From assembly GCF_036850765.1 (NCBI RefSeq), contig NC_089494.1, forward strand, positions 229,976,779 through 230,040,778: a DNA stretch of 64,000 bases. The letters are read 5' to 3'. The position numbers and the translations under genes are program-made. A model generated the notes under the pieces. It was not told the origin of the DNA, ran no database searches, and saw only the letters and a program-made list of their open reading frames with translations. Below are positions 35,871 to 47,599 of the stretch, one piece after another; the stretch's first letter is position 1; every line of letters starts with the position of its first letter. The stretch comes from Saccopteryx bilineata. Taxonomy: Eukaryota; Chordata; Mammalia; Chiroptera; Emballonuridae.

Positions 35871-36186
35871 TTTTTTTTTTTTACAGAGGCAGAGATAGAC
35901 AGGGACAGACAGACAGGAACAGAGAGAGATGAGAAGCATCAATCATCAGTTTCTCGTTGCGCGTTGCGACTTCTTAGTTGTTCATTGATTGCTTTCTCAC
36001 ATGTGCCTTGACCGTGGGCCTTCAGCAGACCGAGTAACCCCTTGCTGGAGCCAGCGACCTTGGGTCCAAGCTGGCGAGCTCTTTGCTCAAGCCAGATGAG
36101 CCCGCGCGCGACCTCGGAGTCTCGAACCTGGGTACTTCCGCATCCCAGTCCGACGCTCTATCCACTGCGCCACCGCCTGGTCAGGC
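35871..36186 (-). mobile_element. tRNA-derived SINE type A, antisense, full length
   Basis: T18 end, 'gagaagcatcaatcatcag', 'gggccttcagcagaccgag', 'gtctcgaacctgggtac' and head 'actgcgccaccgcctggtca'. The 12-bp TSD 'tagaggattttt' is at 35859-35870 and 36187-36198. A small 'gcg' duplication ('gttgcgcgttgcga') sits near 35957. Confidence 0.95.
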
Positions 36187-36339
36187 TAGAGGATTTTTAA
36201 GGCTATTATTATGGGAGAATGTAGGAGAATCCTTATTGGGTTGTTACATGCATGCCTTCTCTGAATCTATGAGAACTCTCATGATAGAGGAGAAATATTG
36301 GGAAAACCAATAGACATGAAAGAAGTGTTGGGGAACTTT

Positions 36340-36460
36340 GTTCTAGACTGAGTGAGCTCTACCAGTGACTGGCTGAGTGTCCTGGGATGGGCTGCTTAAT
36401 CTCTTCAGGCCAATTAACTTCACCTGTGAATGGTATCTTCTTTTTGTTTTTAAGATTACA
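36340..36460 (+). repeat. MIR relic
   Basis: 'accagtgactggctgagtgt', 'gggctgcttaatctcttcag' and 'acctgtgaatggtatcttc' keep the MIR core order. Confidence 0.65.
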
Positions 36461-36853
36461 AAAAATGTCTGCAGAATTGACACGTAGTTTAATACTTGGT
36501 GTCTATAATTGTTTGCCAAAACTTTTGGAATTTTGACTTGGAGGTAGTTGAATCAAGTTTAACTAGAATTTATCCCTGTAGCATTCCATTGTAGAAAATA
36601 TTCTAAGAATCTGGATCAAGGTTTTCTATTGTGCATAATTTAGAAAAACTTGAGCATGTGATTTCGAGTTACGTGTGAGTTCACAGGCGCTTGAGCTGTC
36701 CCACCTCTTCCTGGGCTTCCTTCTTTGTCCACAGTGTGTGCTCTTCCAGATAACTCTTGCCAAATGCCTGTGCAACTTAGATACAAAGGCTTTTATAAGT
36801 TAGTGCAGCAGTATTTCTTTAGTATTTATCTTAGCTATTTTTAAAGTTAGCCT

Positions 36854-36858
<5 letters not shown>

Positions 36859-36890
<32 letters not shown>

Positions 36891-37195
36891 GAGACATAAA
36901 GAGAGTCAGAGAGAGGGATAGACAGGAACAGAGAAAGATGAGAAGCATCAATTATCAGTTTTTCGTTGTGGCACTTTAGTTGTTCATTGATTGCTTTCTC
37001 ATATGTGCCTTCACCGTGGGGCTACAGCAGACCGAGTAACCCCTTGCTCAAGCCAGTGACCTTGGGTCCAAGCTGATGAGCTTTTTGCTCAAACCAGATG
37101 AGCCCGTGTTCAAGTTGGCGACCTCGGGGTCTCGAACCTGGGTCCTCCGCATCCCAGTTCGATGCTCTATCCACTGTGCCACCGCCTGGTCAGGC
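36859..37195 (-). mobile_element. tRNA-derived SINE type A, antisense, full length
   Basis: It starts with about 28 T, then 'gagaagcatcaattatcag', 'accgtggggctacagcagac', 'gtctcgaacctgggtcctc' and the head 'ccactgtgccaccgcctggt'. A type-E SINE follows almost at once. Confidence 0.93.
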
Positions 37196-37208
37196 TCTTT
37201 TTTTTTTT

Positions 37209-37384
37209 TAGTTAAAAATCATTTATTTATTTATTGATTTGAGAGAGAAAGAAACATTGATATGTTGTGCTACTTATTTATATATTCATTGGTTGGTTCT
37301 TGTATGTGCCCTTGACCAGGGATGAAGCCTGCAACCATGGCATACCGTGACAACACTCTAACCAACTGAATTACCCAGCCATGG
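37209..37384 (-). mobile_element. Ves-like SINE (type E), antisense, diverged
   Basis: 'tttatttattgatttgagag', 'cttgtatgtgcccttgacc' and 'gggatgaagcctgcaacc', ending 'attacccagccatggct'. Confidence 0.8.
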
Positions 37385-37443
37385 CTGCCGGACATTTCTT
37401 CAGAAGAATTATTTTAGACTGTCTCCTCAAGTTCCATAGTATT

Positions 37444-37446
<3 letters not shown>

Positions 37447-37483
<37 letters not shown>

Positions 37484-37617
37484 GTGTATGTATATGTATA
37501 TATATGTGTATGTGTGTATAATGTATGTATATGTATGTGTGTGTATATATTTATATATATAATATATGTATATATGTGTGTGTGCGTGTGTGTATAATAT
37601 ATGTGTGTGTGTGTGTA
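37447..37617. repeat. (TG)n / TA-rich microsatellite
   Basis: A 32-base TG run is followed by mixed 'tatgtgtg', 'tatatata' and TG segments over about 170 bases. Alternating purine-pyrimidine sequence of this kind can adopt Z-DNA. It lies directly beside the hAT element at 37632. Confidence 0.95.
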
Positions 37618-37631
37618 AGTATGGCTTAGAG

Positions 37632-37962
37632 CAGGGGTCTCCAAACTACAGCCCATGGGCTGCATGCGGCCCCCTGAGGCCATTTATCCGGCCCCCGCTG
37701 CACTTCTGGAAGGGGCACCTCTTTCATTGGTGGTCAGTGAGAGGAGCATAGTTCCCATTGAAATACTGGTCAGTTTGTTGATTTAAATTTACTTGTTCTT
37801 TATTTTAAATATTGTATTTGTTCCTGTTTTGTTTTTTTACTTTAAAATAAGATATGTGCAGTGTGCATAGGGATTTGTTCATAGTTTTTTTTATAGTACG
37901 GCCCTCCAACAGTCTGAGGGACAGTGAACTGGCCCCCTGTGTAAAAAGTTTGGGGACCCCTG
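37632..37962 (-). mobile_element. Non-autonomous hAT element (family h1), 8-bp TSD
   Basis: Its left end is 'caggggtctccaaac' and its right end 'gtttggggacccctg', which are inverted repeats. The 8-bp TSD 'gcttagag' is at 37624-37631 and 37963-37970, the size expected of hAT transposase. The 331-bp interior has no frame. Orientation is opposite to the copies at 49273 and 51057. Confidence 0.95.
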
Positions 37963-38284
37963 GCTTAGAGTAAGGGTCAGGATCTTCTTTGACTTTTAGA
38001 AATAACTTGTAAGAAACTTAATTTAAATAACAATACACTTATCTCTTTTTAAGAAGTATGGAATAACTTTCTCTCTATCCCACTTATTCTGCTCTTTTCT
38101 AATCACAGAACTGGTATTTATCCAGTGTGTACTGGTATGGTTGTTGAAATATTACAATTCCTTGAATCAGTTGATATTTAGCTACTGTTCCATCTTCTCC
38201 AAGTGCTACCACAGCTTTAGTCCTTCTGCCCCTACCCCCGGACCTTCTTGCACCACCCCTGGTTTCATCAACTAAAAGGAGAAT

Positions 38285-38625
38285 CTGCCTTGGCTGGTTG
38301 GCTCAGTGGATAAAGCGTCTACCTAGCATGTGGATGTCCCGGGTTCAATTTCCAGTCAGGGCATACAAGAGAAGCAACCATCTGCTTCTCTACCCTTTCT
38401 CCTCCTCCTTCTCTCTTTCTCTCTCTTCTCCTCCTGCAGCCATGGCTTGATTTATTTAAGTGCATTGGCCCCAGGCACTGAGGATGGCTCCCTGGAGCCT
38501 CTACCTCAGGTGCTAAAAATAGCTCAGTTATGAACATGGCCACGGATGTCCGTCTGGTCTGGGCACATGTGGGAGTCTGTCTCTTTGTCTCCCCTCCTCT
38601 CACTTGGAAAGTAAGGAGGACAAAA
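38285..38625 (+). mobile_element. tRNA-derived SINE type C-variant, full length
   Basis: Head 'ggctggttggctcagtggat', B box 'gggttcaatttcc', 'ctcctgcagccatggcttga', 'ctaaaaatagctcagttatg' and a tail. The approximate TSD 'aaaagg(g)agaatc' is seen on both sides. Confidence 0.9.
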
Positions 38626-39660
38626 AGGGAGAATCCTAGGCATACCAGGACCCCCAGGATTTGCCTCCACTCTGAGGCTGGGCATGCTCTAATTTTTAGT
38701 TATTTTACCTTCCTGATGGCTGACTTGCAATTATTGCTCTTGCTTATTCTCACCGAAGAAGCAAAAGGAAGGAGTTAAATCTAAGAAAAAAATAGTTGGA
38801 AAAAAACAGGGGAATAAGAAAAATACTTAACTACATAAGTATTAGTCACAACATACTGAAATAATAAATGTGTAAAAAGATGAATAGGATGATAAAAATG
38901 TCTATATTGGAAGACACTAAAAATAATAGAGATGAGTTTGGGAGAAAGCATAGTAACATAGGTTAAGGTGACTAAAGCTAACTGTAAGTTTAAAATGTAA
39001 GGAAAGGAATATACTAGAAAGGTTCAACAAAATTGTTCTATAAAAGAAATTCAGGAAGCAATGTACAGTCCAAAAGTTAACTCCACCCATGTTCAAACTG
39101 TGGCCTTGGAGTTGAGGCAGCTACAGCTATAAACTTCCAATCCTGGTGACATCCTGGAACTGGGACTCGGCGGGGGAACAGACATCTCCGTGTGACTGTT
39201 CTTGGGTTTGTACAGTTTCTCTTACCCCCAACCTCAGTTCGTTATTCTCTGGTCAGGACTGTAGCTCATTGTCTACTAGCTTCTACCTACTATTTCACTT
39301 AATATAAAAAGTGTTTCTTTTACCAGATAGTGAGTTCTTTGTGAACTGAATTGGTCTTGTTTATGCGGGTATCCTGAGAGCTTAGCCCAATTGCAGGCAT
39401 TTAGTAAGCAGTTAGTAAAGGTTTGTTAGATGTTAGACTTGTGTGTCATTTGGTTCTGGTCCTTAATGTGCCAGAGCAAGTTTTTACTTGTTACTGAGAG
39501 TGGCTGTCAGTTGCCATATTTAGCCCACTGACTTTTCCTTCAAAACCACATAGCACATTGCTCAGTGGGCATTGGTTCTTGAGGCAAAACCAGCCTTCCA
39601 TTAGTTTCAAATGAAAAAAGAAAACAAACAAACCTTAAGTTGAGCAAATGATGATTTAGA
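38626..39660. other. Mostly unassigned; L2-like relic at about 39240-39440
   Basis: 'tgtagctcattgtctactag' to 'agtaaaggtttgttagatg' resembles the L2 3' end. The rest has no gene or named repeat. Confidence 0.45.
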
Positions 39661-39880
39661 ACAGAGGCTGGCAAACATTTTCTGTAAAGGGGCAGATAGT
39701 AAATATTTTGGCTTTACATGCCACAGGTCTCTGTCACAGCCACTCAGCTCTGACTTCATAGAGCAAAAGGAGCCCAGATGATACATGAATGTGTGTGGCC
39801 ATGCTGCAGCACAACTTTATTTACAAAAGCAGGTGATGAACTAGATTTGGCCCAAGGGCCAAAGTGTTCCCTCCCTTAAA
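39661..39880 (+). mobile_element. Old hAT-Charlie relic
   Basis: 'ggctggcaaacattttctgt', 'gatagtaaatattttggctt', 'caactttatttacaaaagca' and 'gatttggcccaagggcc' keep the order of an ancient hAT-type element common to placental mammals. No TSD survives. Confidence 0.65.
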
Positions 39881-40018
39881 CTAGAATATGGAAAAGAATA
39901 TTGCTAATATTAGCTACATGCAGGCAACTTAACTGGGAACTAGGAAATGGAGGCTTTGAAGAAGGAGTCGAATGTTCATACTTATTTGTATTTTCTATAA
40001 CTGTTCGGATAGTGGTTT

Positions 40019-40607
40019 TTTAAAGATTTTATTGATTTCAGAGAGAGAAAGAAAGGGAGAGGAGTGTGAGAGGAGCAGGACAACTCATAGTAGTAGTAGT
40101 AGTTGCTTCTTCATCTTTTTTTTTAGATAGACAAGAAGGGAGAGAGAGAAGCATCAACTGATAGTCATGGCACCTTAGTTCATTAATTGCTTGATTATAT
40201 AATATTAATAGCAGGCTATGAGAATAGGTTGTTCTCAATGCTTTCTTGACTGGGGAGCTCCAGCCGAGCCAGTGACTCCTTGCTCAAGCCAGCGACTGTG
40301 GGCCCAAGCCAGCCATCTTGGGTTTGAAGCCAGCCACCTTTGCACTCAAGCTAGCGACCATGGGGTCATATCTATGATCCATTGCTCAAGCCCGCAACCC
40401 TGCACTCAAGCCAGATGAGCCTGCACTTAAGCTGATGACTTTGGGGTTTGCAACCTGGGTCCTCAGCATCCCAGGCTAATGCTGTATCTACTGCATCACC
40501 ACCTGTTCAGGCAGTAGTTGTTTTTTTCGTATGGGCCTTGACCAGGCAAGCCCTGGATTTTGAACCGGCAACCTCAGCATTCCAGGTCCGTGCTTTATCC
40601 ACTACAC
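40019..40607 (-). mobile_element. SINE type B, antisense, split by a nested type A SINE
   Basis: The left part 'gattttattgatttcagaga' to 'ggagcaggacaactcatag' and the right part 'gggccttgaccaggcaagcc' to 'ctttatccactacacca' are two halves of one type-B element. They are separated by a complete type-A insertion. Confidence 0.88.
40110..40512 (-). mobile_element. SINE type A, antisense, nested in type B
   Basis: T-rich end, 'gagaagcatcaactgatagt', 'agccgagccagtgactcctt', 'gtttgcaacctgggtcctca' and head 'gcatcaccacctgttcaggc'. The direct repeat 'agtagttg' lies on both sides (about 40098 and 40513). The region 40180-40235 carries extra unrelated AT-rich bases. Confidence 0.88.
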
Positions 40608-40619
40608 CATAGTGCTTTA

Positions 40620-40836
40620 TCTGTCATAGGTGTTTAATAAATATTTATTAATTTGATATGGGATCCAACTATATCACTTATCCTCCCTGGGCTTGTCATC
40701 TCATCTAAAATTTAAGGGGTTTAATGTTAAGTGATCTTTAATGTCTCTGCAGTTTAAAAAAATCTGTGATTCTGTGACAGTGGAAGGCCAGATGGTTTAT
40801 TCTTTAAAGATAATTGTTGGCTTATCACATTTCCCC
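40620..40836 (+). repeat. MIR-like relic
   Basis: 'tatcacttatcctccctggg', 'catctcatctaaaatttaag' and 'ctgtgattctgtgac' resemble MIR. Confidence 0.5.
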
Positions 40837-41244
40837 CATGCTCTTAATATCTTTTTTTCCCTGATTATTATTATTTTTTTTTACAAAGAAAAAAAGTGAT
40901 TTAATTTATTCTTTAATAAAAAAGCATTTCATACTAACTGTGTATGATTAGACAGGTATGGTGCAAGATCTCTTAGAGACAAATAGTGAAAATTTCCCTA
41001 GAAAGTGCCAGAGGAAGCACTGTGTATGCTTTTTTAAAAATTATTGATTTATTGTGTTTACATTGATCCTAGTGTCCCCCTGAATACATGCCCCCTCCCC
41101 CGTGTTCCCCAGTACATCCTGCTGTCCCCTTCCGGTAATGCCCTCCCCCTTCCCTCCAGGATTGGCTTTTCTGCTCTCCTCCCATCCTATCAGCCTATCT
41201 TCCCCTTTCCCTCTGTTTGCTTTCCTTCATGCTCTTAATATCTT
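40837..41244 (-). mobile_element. Short antisense L1 with candidate 3' transduction, 17-bp TSD
   Basis: The perfect direct repeat 'catgctcttaatatctt' is at 40837-40853 and 41228-41244. L1 3'-UTR text ('ttattgtgtttacattgatc', 'tgttccccagtacatcctgc') fills only 41035-41227. Between the left TSD and the L1 3' end are about 180 bp of non-L1 sequence. That segment starts with T-rich sequence and has an antisense AATAAA at 40905-40910. This is the structure of an L1 that carried downstream DNA with it. Confidence 0.8.
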
Positions 41245-41508
41245 GATATGGAATTCTGCAATGGTGGTTTTTATGCATTCTGTTTGTGGACCGTTCCACA
41301 ATGGAACTCACTGTCCTCCAGGCTCTCTACCTCTCTCTTTCACCCATCTATATCACCTCATCCTGCGAATTTATTAAACCTAATCACTTTTGTTGTTGTT
41401 GTTTAAAAGAATAAGTTAGCTATAAAAGTGACCCAGACAGTCTCAGGTGATTCTTGGTAGAATGGTGATGATAAAGGTGAGGATCAGTGTTTGTCTTTTA
41501 GAATTACA

Positions 41509-41512
<4 letters not shown>

Positions 41513-41541
<29 letters not shown>

Positions 41542-41736
41542 TGACACAAACAGAGTCAGAGAGAGAGACAGATAGGAAGGGAGAGAGATGAGAAGCATCA
41601 ATTCTTTGTTGCAGCTCTTTAGTTGTTCAGTGATTGCTTTCTCATATGTGCCTTGACCAGGGGGCTACAGCAGAGGAGTGACCCATTGCTCAAGCCAGTG
41701 ACCTTGGGCTCAAGCCAGCGACCTTTGAGTTCAAGC
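41513..41736 (-). mobile_element. SINE type A, antisense, 5'-truncated
   Basis: About 22 T, 'gagaagcatcaattctttg', 'gtgacccattgctcaagcc', ending inside the repeated blocks. The 14-bp TSD 'tagaattacatttt' is at 41499-41512 and 41737-41750. Confidence 0.94.
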
Positions 41737-41750
41737 TAGAATTACATTTT

Positions 41751-44485
41751 TCTAAAACCTGTATCTGAAAGGCAAATATTCCGTATTGCTTTATTCATTT
41801 AAACTATTAAAGATAAACAATAGTCCAAAGTAACTGTAAATATTACAGATGTAAATTTTTATCACCTTACCTAAATTCTAAATTCTTCTTTTACTTAAAC
41901 TTTTGATAGATTTTTCTGTGTCTAAAGAGTGATTTAAGATTAGGTAAGCCATCTGAGTATCTCTTAGACTATTCTCAGGAAGTATAAACTGTTATATATT
42001 TCTAGTCTACAATAGGGAAAAACTTCAAAAAACTCTAAAACTTCTTATAAGGAATACAGAAAATTTCTCTTTATTTCTCAGGCTTTTGAAGTTTCCTAGT
42101 CTCTATTTTTACTAAGTATGGCTGTGTGCTAAAAATGACATAAATAAGATAATATTTTTATAAACATAATTTAAACTAGCTCTTCTTAAACTTTAATGGG
42201 CTTAAGTATGTCATAACCTTGGGAAATCTTATTTTTAAAAAATGGGTTCTGATTTACTAGGCTTAGAGTGGGGTTTAAAGACTGTTGAGATTATGAAGGT
42301 AGGTTCTTCCAAATTACTTTAAATACAGTACACTAAGATTATGTTTAACCATACATAAACATTTTTCTGTGTTTTGGGCTGGCGCATTTAATTCTACTGG
42401 ACAGGCTCTTCATCTTCTCTCCCCCCTGCTGCTGGCACGCTCCCTGCTGAGGGGAATTTTTGTCTTTCAGTTAGTCGCCTCTGCAGTTTGGCACTTCCTT
42501 TCCTTTTCTCATTCAGACTTTTTCTTTTACATTTTATTCCAGCCTTGTTGACTCACCCCTTTGTTTTCAAACTGTTTTAGTAGTGTTATCAAGGTAGCTC
42601 TAACAATAAATACCTGTAGTTGATTGAAAACTTATTATGCTACTGACAATGTAGGAAATATTCATAAAGGCAAGTGTTGGCAGAAGAGGCAAGTGTAGGC
42701 CTTCACTTTGAGGTGGGTGTCTCGTAGGTAAGGTGACCCTGGACAGCTGTTGGTTTACATCTCTATCCTGGCGTGTTGTTAATAGTTCCTATTTTCATGC
42801 GAAAACAGTGTTCTGCTTTGGACAGTACATTTTACGTTCATCCTGTTCATGTTTCCTAGAGTTTTACTTAGTCTTTCCCAATAGTACATATTCCCCATTT
42901 TTCCCAGTATATCTGTATAACCTGACAATCAAGGTACTTTAGTATTAACCATCTAGTTTCTTTTGGGGCAATGAATATACTTTGTGTGTGTTGTGAAAAT
43001 ACAAATTCAATAACTAGAATAGAAAATTTTACATCTGGATTTTTACTAGCAGTGTCTTCCAAAGTTATTTCACAATTAAAAACAATTTCTAGAATCTCTG
43101 CATTTTTTAGGTCTCAAGAATCCATTTCCAATATATTCAGAAACGGCAGGCTTTTTTTTTTTTTAATTCAAGAAATAAGTATCTTAGAACTGGGCCAAAT
43201 GATACCAAATTGGTATGGTTTGTTAGGGCAAAGAAGAAAGTATGATTATAGGGTCTAGACTGCTTCGTTTTAAGCAGAGGGAGCAATTTTTAAAATTTTA
43301 TGTGTGAAATATATAAAAAGAACTTAAATTAAAAACTATGAACAATTGGGCTATTAATAAATACCCTGTGTCAGGAAGGTAACAGTAGTTGTACCTTCCG
43401 GCATACACATGTCATGGAATTGCTGCATAGGCAACCACTCCTAAATTATAGAGCTTAGTTAAAATGCTACTGTACTTTATGTTGCTAATTTGTGAATATA
43501 TTGATGCATTGGTTCAATCTGTGACATTTATATAAAACTGACCTTTATTAGAAGCCACTTATAGCTATAACCACTAAGAAACTCAGTATGTACTTCTGCA
43601 ATAAGCAGTTCCTTTGGACATCACCTGAAACCTTTCTATTCAGAAGTCTAGGTGGAATTTTGGTTCAAGTGTTTTAGGAGCAGATTCCCCTCATTACTCA
43701 CTTGTTTATTTCTTTTGTTTTTTTTCATAGTGCTATATTTAAATTATTGTCTCTTTTTGTTGTTTTATTTTTCTTAAGGTCAGCCGAAGCCATTCGTTTG
43801 TGATTATTATTGGCTAGCAAGTGCTTGAAAATAAGGAATTCAGTTTTTGCCCCTTGTCATTGGAGAAGACAGTTGGAAAGCTTGTGGGGTTGGTTGTCTG
43901 TCCCTCCATCCTCCTCTTCTCTCTAGCCCTACACCCCGCATGTACTAGCTAGCCAGAGCTCTTCTTGATGTACCTGCCCCTGGCTGCTTCAGGTTGTGTA
44001 CTGGCCGTGCAGCCGCCTAAGCCTAAGGGTCACTTGTTAGTATTCAGCCTTACCGGTTTTATTTATTTATTTATTTTTTTTTTACCTTAGCCTATCAAGT
44101 TGCCAATTACATCAAGGAGTATGTATTAGGGAAAATTGGAATCTGTCTTCTTATTTCCATCCTTAATGCCTTTTTCTGAATTATTCCAAGTATACTATTC
44201 ACTTTTTTTGGTCATTATGTCTCACCGTAGCAATTTAAGAGCCCATTGACTCCTATTGTGTTTTTCTCCAGTGCATTCTTTAACTGATTAATTAAGTGGT
44301 CTGTCTGGCCTTGTTCCTGCTCAAAACTCTTACATAGCATTAGATTATCAATTTCAGTATTTCGTGGAGCATTGTGGGTACCTGGGTTTCTTTGCGAATT
44401 TCTTCAGGCAATTGGAAGAACTAAATGGGTAGGAGTCTGGTGTTGTAACCCTGGTTAGCCAGAGTAACTTGGATTTTAATTACCG
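41751..44485. other. About 2.7 kb without supported features
   Basis: AT-rich, non-repetitive as far as I can see, with only short chance open frames (for example 42971-43258). No splice-bounded coding segment stood out. Confidence 0.4.
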
Positions 44486-44489
44486 TAAT

Positions 44490-44596
44490 TTTTCTTTTTT
44501 CTTAATGCTTCACAAATTGCATGTCATCATTGTGCAGGGCCCATGCTAATCTCTGTGTTCTTCCAATGTTAGTATGTATGCCGCTGAAGTGAGCAC
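44490..44596 (-). pseudogene. RNU6: U6 snRNA pseudogene
   Basis: In antisense the sequence 'gggcccatgctaatctctgt', 'gttcttccaatgttagtatg' and the end 'gctgaagtgagcac' matches the U6 RNA of the major spliceosome over nearly its full 107 bases. Reading on the - strand it starts GTGCTCACTTCAGCGG. Many mismatches and small gaps, and no evident U6 promoter (PSE/TATA) on the - strand side, mark it as a retro-pseudogene. Confidence 0.93.
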
Positions 44597-44904
44597 AATC
44601 TATTTTCCTTTCTGAAGTTAAGCAGAAAGATTTATTCTTCAGAAGAAGGTCCACTACTGAACAGATTTCAGATGTGATACTGTTCCCTCAGAGTGGCTGT
44701 TCCTGATAACTTTATGTCAGTAGGGTCTTGGCAGGTTTTCTTTGTCATTATACACCCTTTATTGCCTTCACAGCACTTAATCACAATATCTAATTTTATT
44801 TTTGCGTGTATGTATGTGGGGACTCACATCCCGCATTCTTTATCTCCACCATTGGGTCCTAACCCTCCCAAGGGCAGAGAGATAAGTTTTAGTCACTGAA
44901 TTCT
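44597..44904. other. Unassigned sequence
   Basis: No gene or clear repeat. Confidence 0.4.
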
Positions 44905-45620
44905 CCTTTAGTACCTCCTGTGATGCTCTACACAGTGTTTAGACCATTTATACTTAATGTAATTAGTGACATGATTGGCTTTAAATCTAAATTGCTATCA
45001 TTTCCTGTTGTCCTATCTGTTGTATTTTCTTTTTTCCTTTCTTTTCTTGCCTTCTTTTGGGTTAATTGTATTTTTTTATACTATTCTTCTAACTGCCTGA
45101 ATTAGCCATGAGACACATTCTTTTTTTTTTTTTTTGATTAATTTTAATTGTATTTTTTATTATGCAATTTATTCTACATACTATTGGCTCATTATGTTCT
45201 TTTTAAAAAACTAATTGCTCTGGAGTTTACAACATAAATTTCAACTTTCCATCATTTACCTTCAAATACTAGTATAACATTTTATGTTTAATGTAAGGAC
45301 CTGAAATCTTACACTTCTCTTTCTCCTCTCCATTTTCTGTGATGTTGTAATCAAATGTTTTATTTCTGCACGTGATAAACCTGACAGTATACTGTAAACC
45401 ACTTTTGCATTAAGCAGTCAATTAACTTAAAATTTAAAATAAGACATAAAATGTCTTTTTTTTTTTTTTTACCTGCAAATCTGCCTTTTCTGGCACTCTT
45501 CATCATTTGTATGAATTCAGGTTTCCATCTGGTATACTCTTCTTTCTAAAGTGCTTTCTATAATGTCTTTTGTGTACAGATAAATTCTGTCAACTTTTGT
45601 CTGTCTTGAAAAAGTTTATT

Positions 45621-46010
45621 GGCCCTGGCCGGTTGGCTCAGTGGTAGAGCGTCAGCCTGGCGTGCAGGAGTCCCGGGTTCGATTCCCGGCCAGGGCACAC
45701 AGGCGAAGCGCCCATCTGTTTCTCCACCCCTCCCCCTCTCCTTCCTCTCTGTCTCTCTCTTCCCCTCCCGCAGCCGCAGCCAGCCGAGGCTGCATTGGAG
45801 CAAAGACGGCCTGGGCGCTGGGGATGGCTCTATGGCCTTTGCCTCAGGCGCTAGAATGGCTCTGATTGCGGCAGAGCAACGCCCCAAAATGGGCAGAGCA
45901 TCGCCCCCTGGTGGGCATGCGGGGTGGATCCCGGTCGGGCGCATGCAGGAGTCTGTCTGACTGCCTCCCTGTTTCCAACTTCAGAAAAAAATAAAATAAA
46001 AAAAAATAAC
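45621..46010 (+). mobile_element. tRNA-derived SINE type C, full length, well kept
   Basis: Head 'ccctggccggttggctcagt' with A box, B box 'gggttcgattcccgg', body 'gatggctctatggcctttg' and 'ggtggatcccggtcgg', A-rich end. The target 'gaaaaagttt' recurs approximately on the right ('aaaaaaaagttt'). A 6-bp 'cagccg' duplication is seen near 45773. Confidence 0.95.
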
Positions 46011-46221
46011 TGGAAAAAAAAAAGTTTGTTGCTTGTGATATTTCCACTGGATGTAGAATTATACGTCTTCAGTATTATATAATATTTTTAAGCTTTTTAG
46101 TGATGTCATGCCAACTGCCTTGTATAGTTTCAGATGAAGCATTTGTGTTCACTTTTCTTTGTTTCTTTGTATGTAATGTGTCTTTTTTTTTTTTTTTTTA
46201 CTGCTTTTAAGATTTTATTTT

Positions 46222-46404
46222 TCGGCCTGACCTGTGGTAGCGCAGTGGATAAAGCCTCAACCTGGAATGCTGAGGTTGCTGGTTCAAAACCCTGCACTTG
46301 TCTTGTCTAAGGCACTTATGGGAGTTGAAGCTTCCTGCTCATCCCCCCTTTCTCTCTCTCTCCCTCTCTCCTCTCTAAAATGAATAACTAACAACAACAA
46401 AAAA
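46222..46404 (+). mobile_element. tRNA-derived SINE type B, full length
   Basis: Head 'ggcctgacctgtggtagcgc', B-box-like 'ggttcaaaaccc', CT tail, 'ctctaaaatgaataac'. The 13-bp TSD 'aagattttatttt' is at 46209-46221 and 46405-46417. Confidence 0.95.
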
Positions 46405-47599
46405 AAGATTTTATTTTCTCATTTGTTTTCAGTAATTTGAATATGGCATGCCTTGGCATGTGTTTTTTGGAATGTGTATTCTTGCTTGAGGTTTGATGAG
46501 AGATTTGAATTTGTGCGTTTATAGTATCTTCACCAAGTTTTTAAGAATTCCGGTCATTATTTCATCAGATAGTATTTTCTCTTTACTTCTCTGAGATTCC
46601 AATTATGCGTTAGATCATTTGATGTTGCTCCAAAGGTCAGTGAGGCTTGGTGCATTTTTTCATTCTTTTGTCATCTATGCTTGACTTTGGTGAGTTACTG
46701 TTTCCATTCCTCCAAGTTTATTAATCTTTTCTTCTGTGGAATCTTAATCTTCTTTTGGTCCCATCCAGTGAATTTATTGTTTTAGATATTGTATATTTTA
46801 TCTTGCAAAGTTCTATTTGAATCTATTTATATATATTCTATTTTTTCATTATATTTATTTTTTTATTGAAATTCTTGAAACTATATATAATGGCTTTGAA
46901 GAGCTCATATGCTTAATTCTATTATCTCTGCCATTTCTAGATCTGCTCAATTGGCTAATTTTATAGGTCAAATTTTCCTACTTCTTGACACATCTAGTAA
47001 TTTTTAATTGGATGCTAGACATTGTAAATGTTCCATTTTGTTACATTCTTTTAAAGTGGAGTTCTTTCTTCTGGAAAGTAGTTATTGACATCTTGATCTT
47101 TTAAGGCTTGCTTTGGATATTTTGAAGCTATGTTAAGAAGGGTTTAAAGTAACCATTAGCCCATTAGTAAGGCATGGTCCTTCTGGAGTATCTACAGAGT
47201 GTCCTGGGGAGTCAACTATAGTAGTTTCTCAGAATTTCCTTGTTTTTGATGACCTTGATAGTGTTGAGGAGTATTGTGGGATATTTTTAGACTGTTCAGT
47301 TTGGGTCTATGTGACTTTTTTGTTATTCATGGTTAGACTAGGGTTATAGGTTTTGGAAGGAAGAACACAGAGGTAAAGTGATATTTTCATCATACTAGGT
47401 AAGAATATGTACTCTTCACTTAACACTGATGAATTTAACCTTGATATCCTGGCTAAAGTAGCATTTGTCAGGTTTCTCCACAGTAAAATTCCTCTTTCCC
47501 TCTACTTTTTATATTCTACTCTTTGGAAGAAAGTGACTGAGTGTAGCTCATACTTTTTAGGATTATAATGCTCCTCGTTTTGAAGTTTGAAATATCTAC

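Larger units (their letters stand above)
44905..47140 (-). mobile_element. Old antisense L1/HAL1-like relic, split by two SINEs
   Basis: 'ggttaattgtatttttttat', 'ctggagtttacaacataaat', 'gcattaagcagtcaattaac', 'atttcatcagatagtatttt' and 'gatgctagacattgtaaatg' are successive phrases of an ancient antisense L1/HAL1-type element. SINEs at 45621 and 46222 interrupt it, so they are younger. No frame is intact. Confidence 0.7.
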
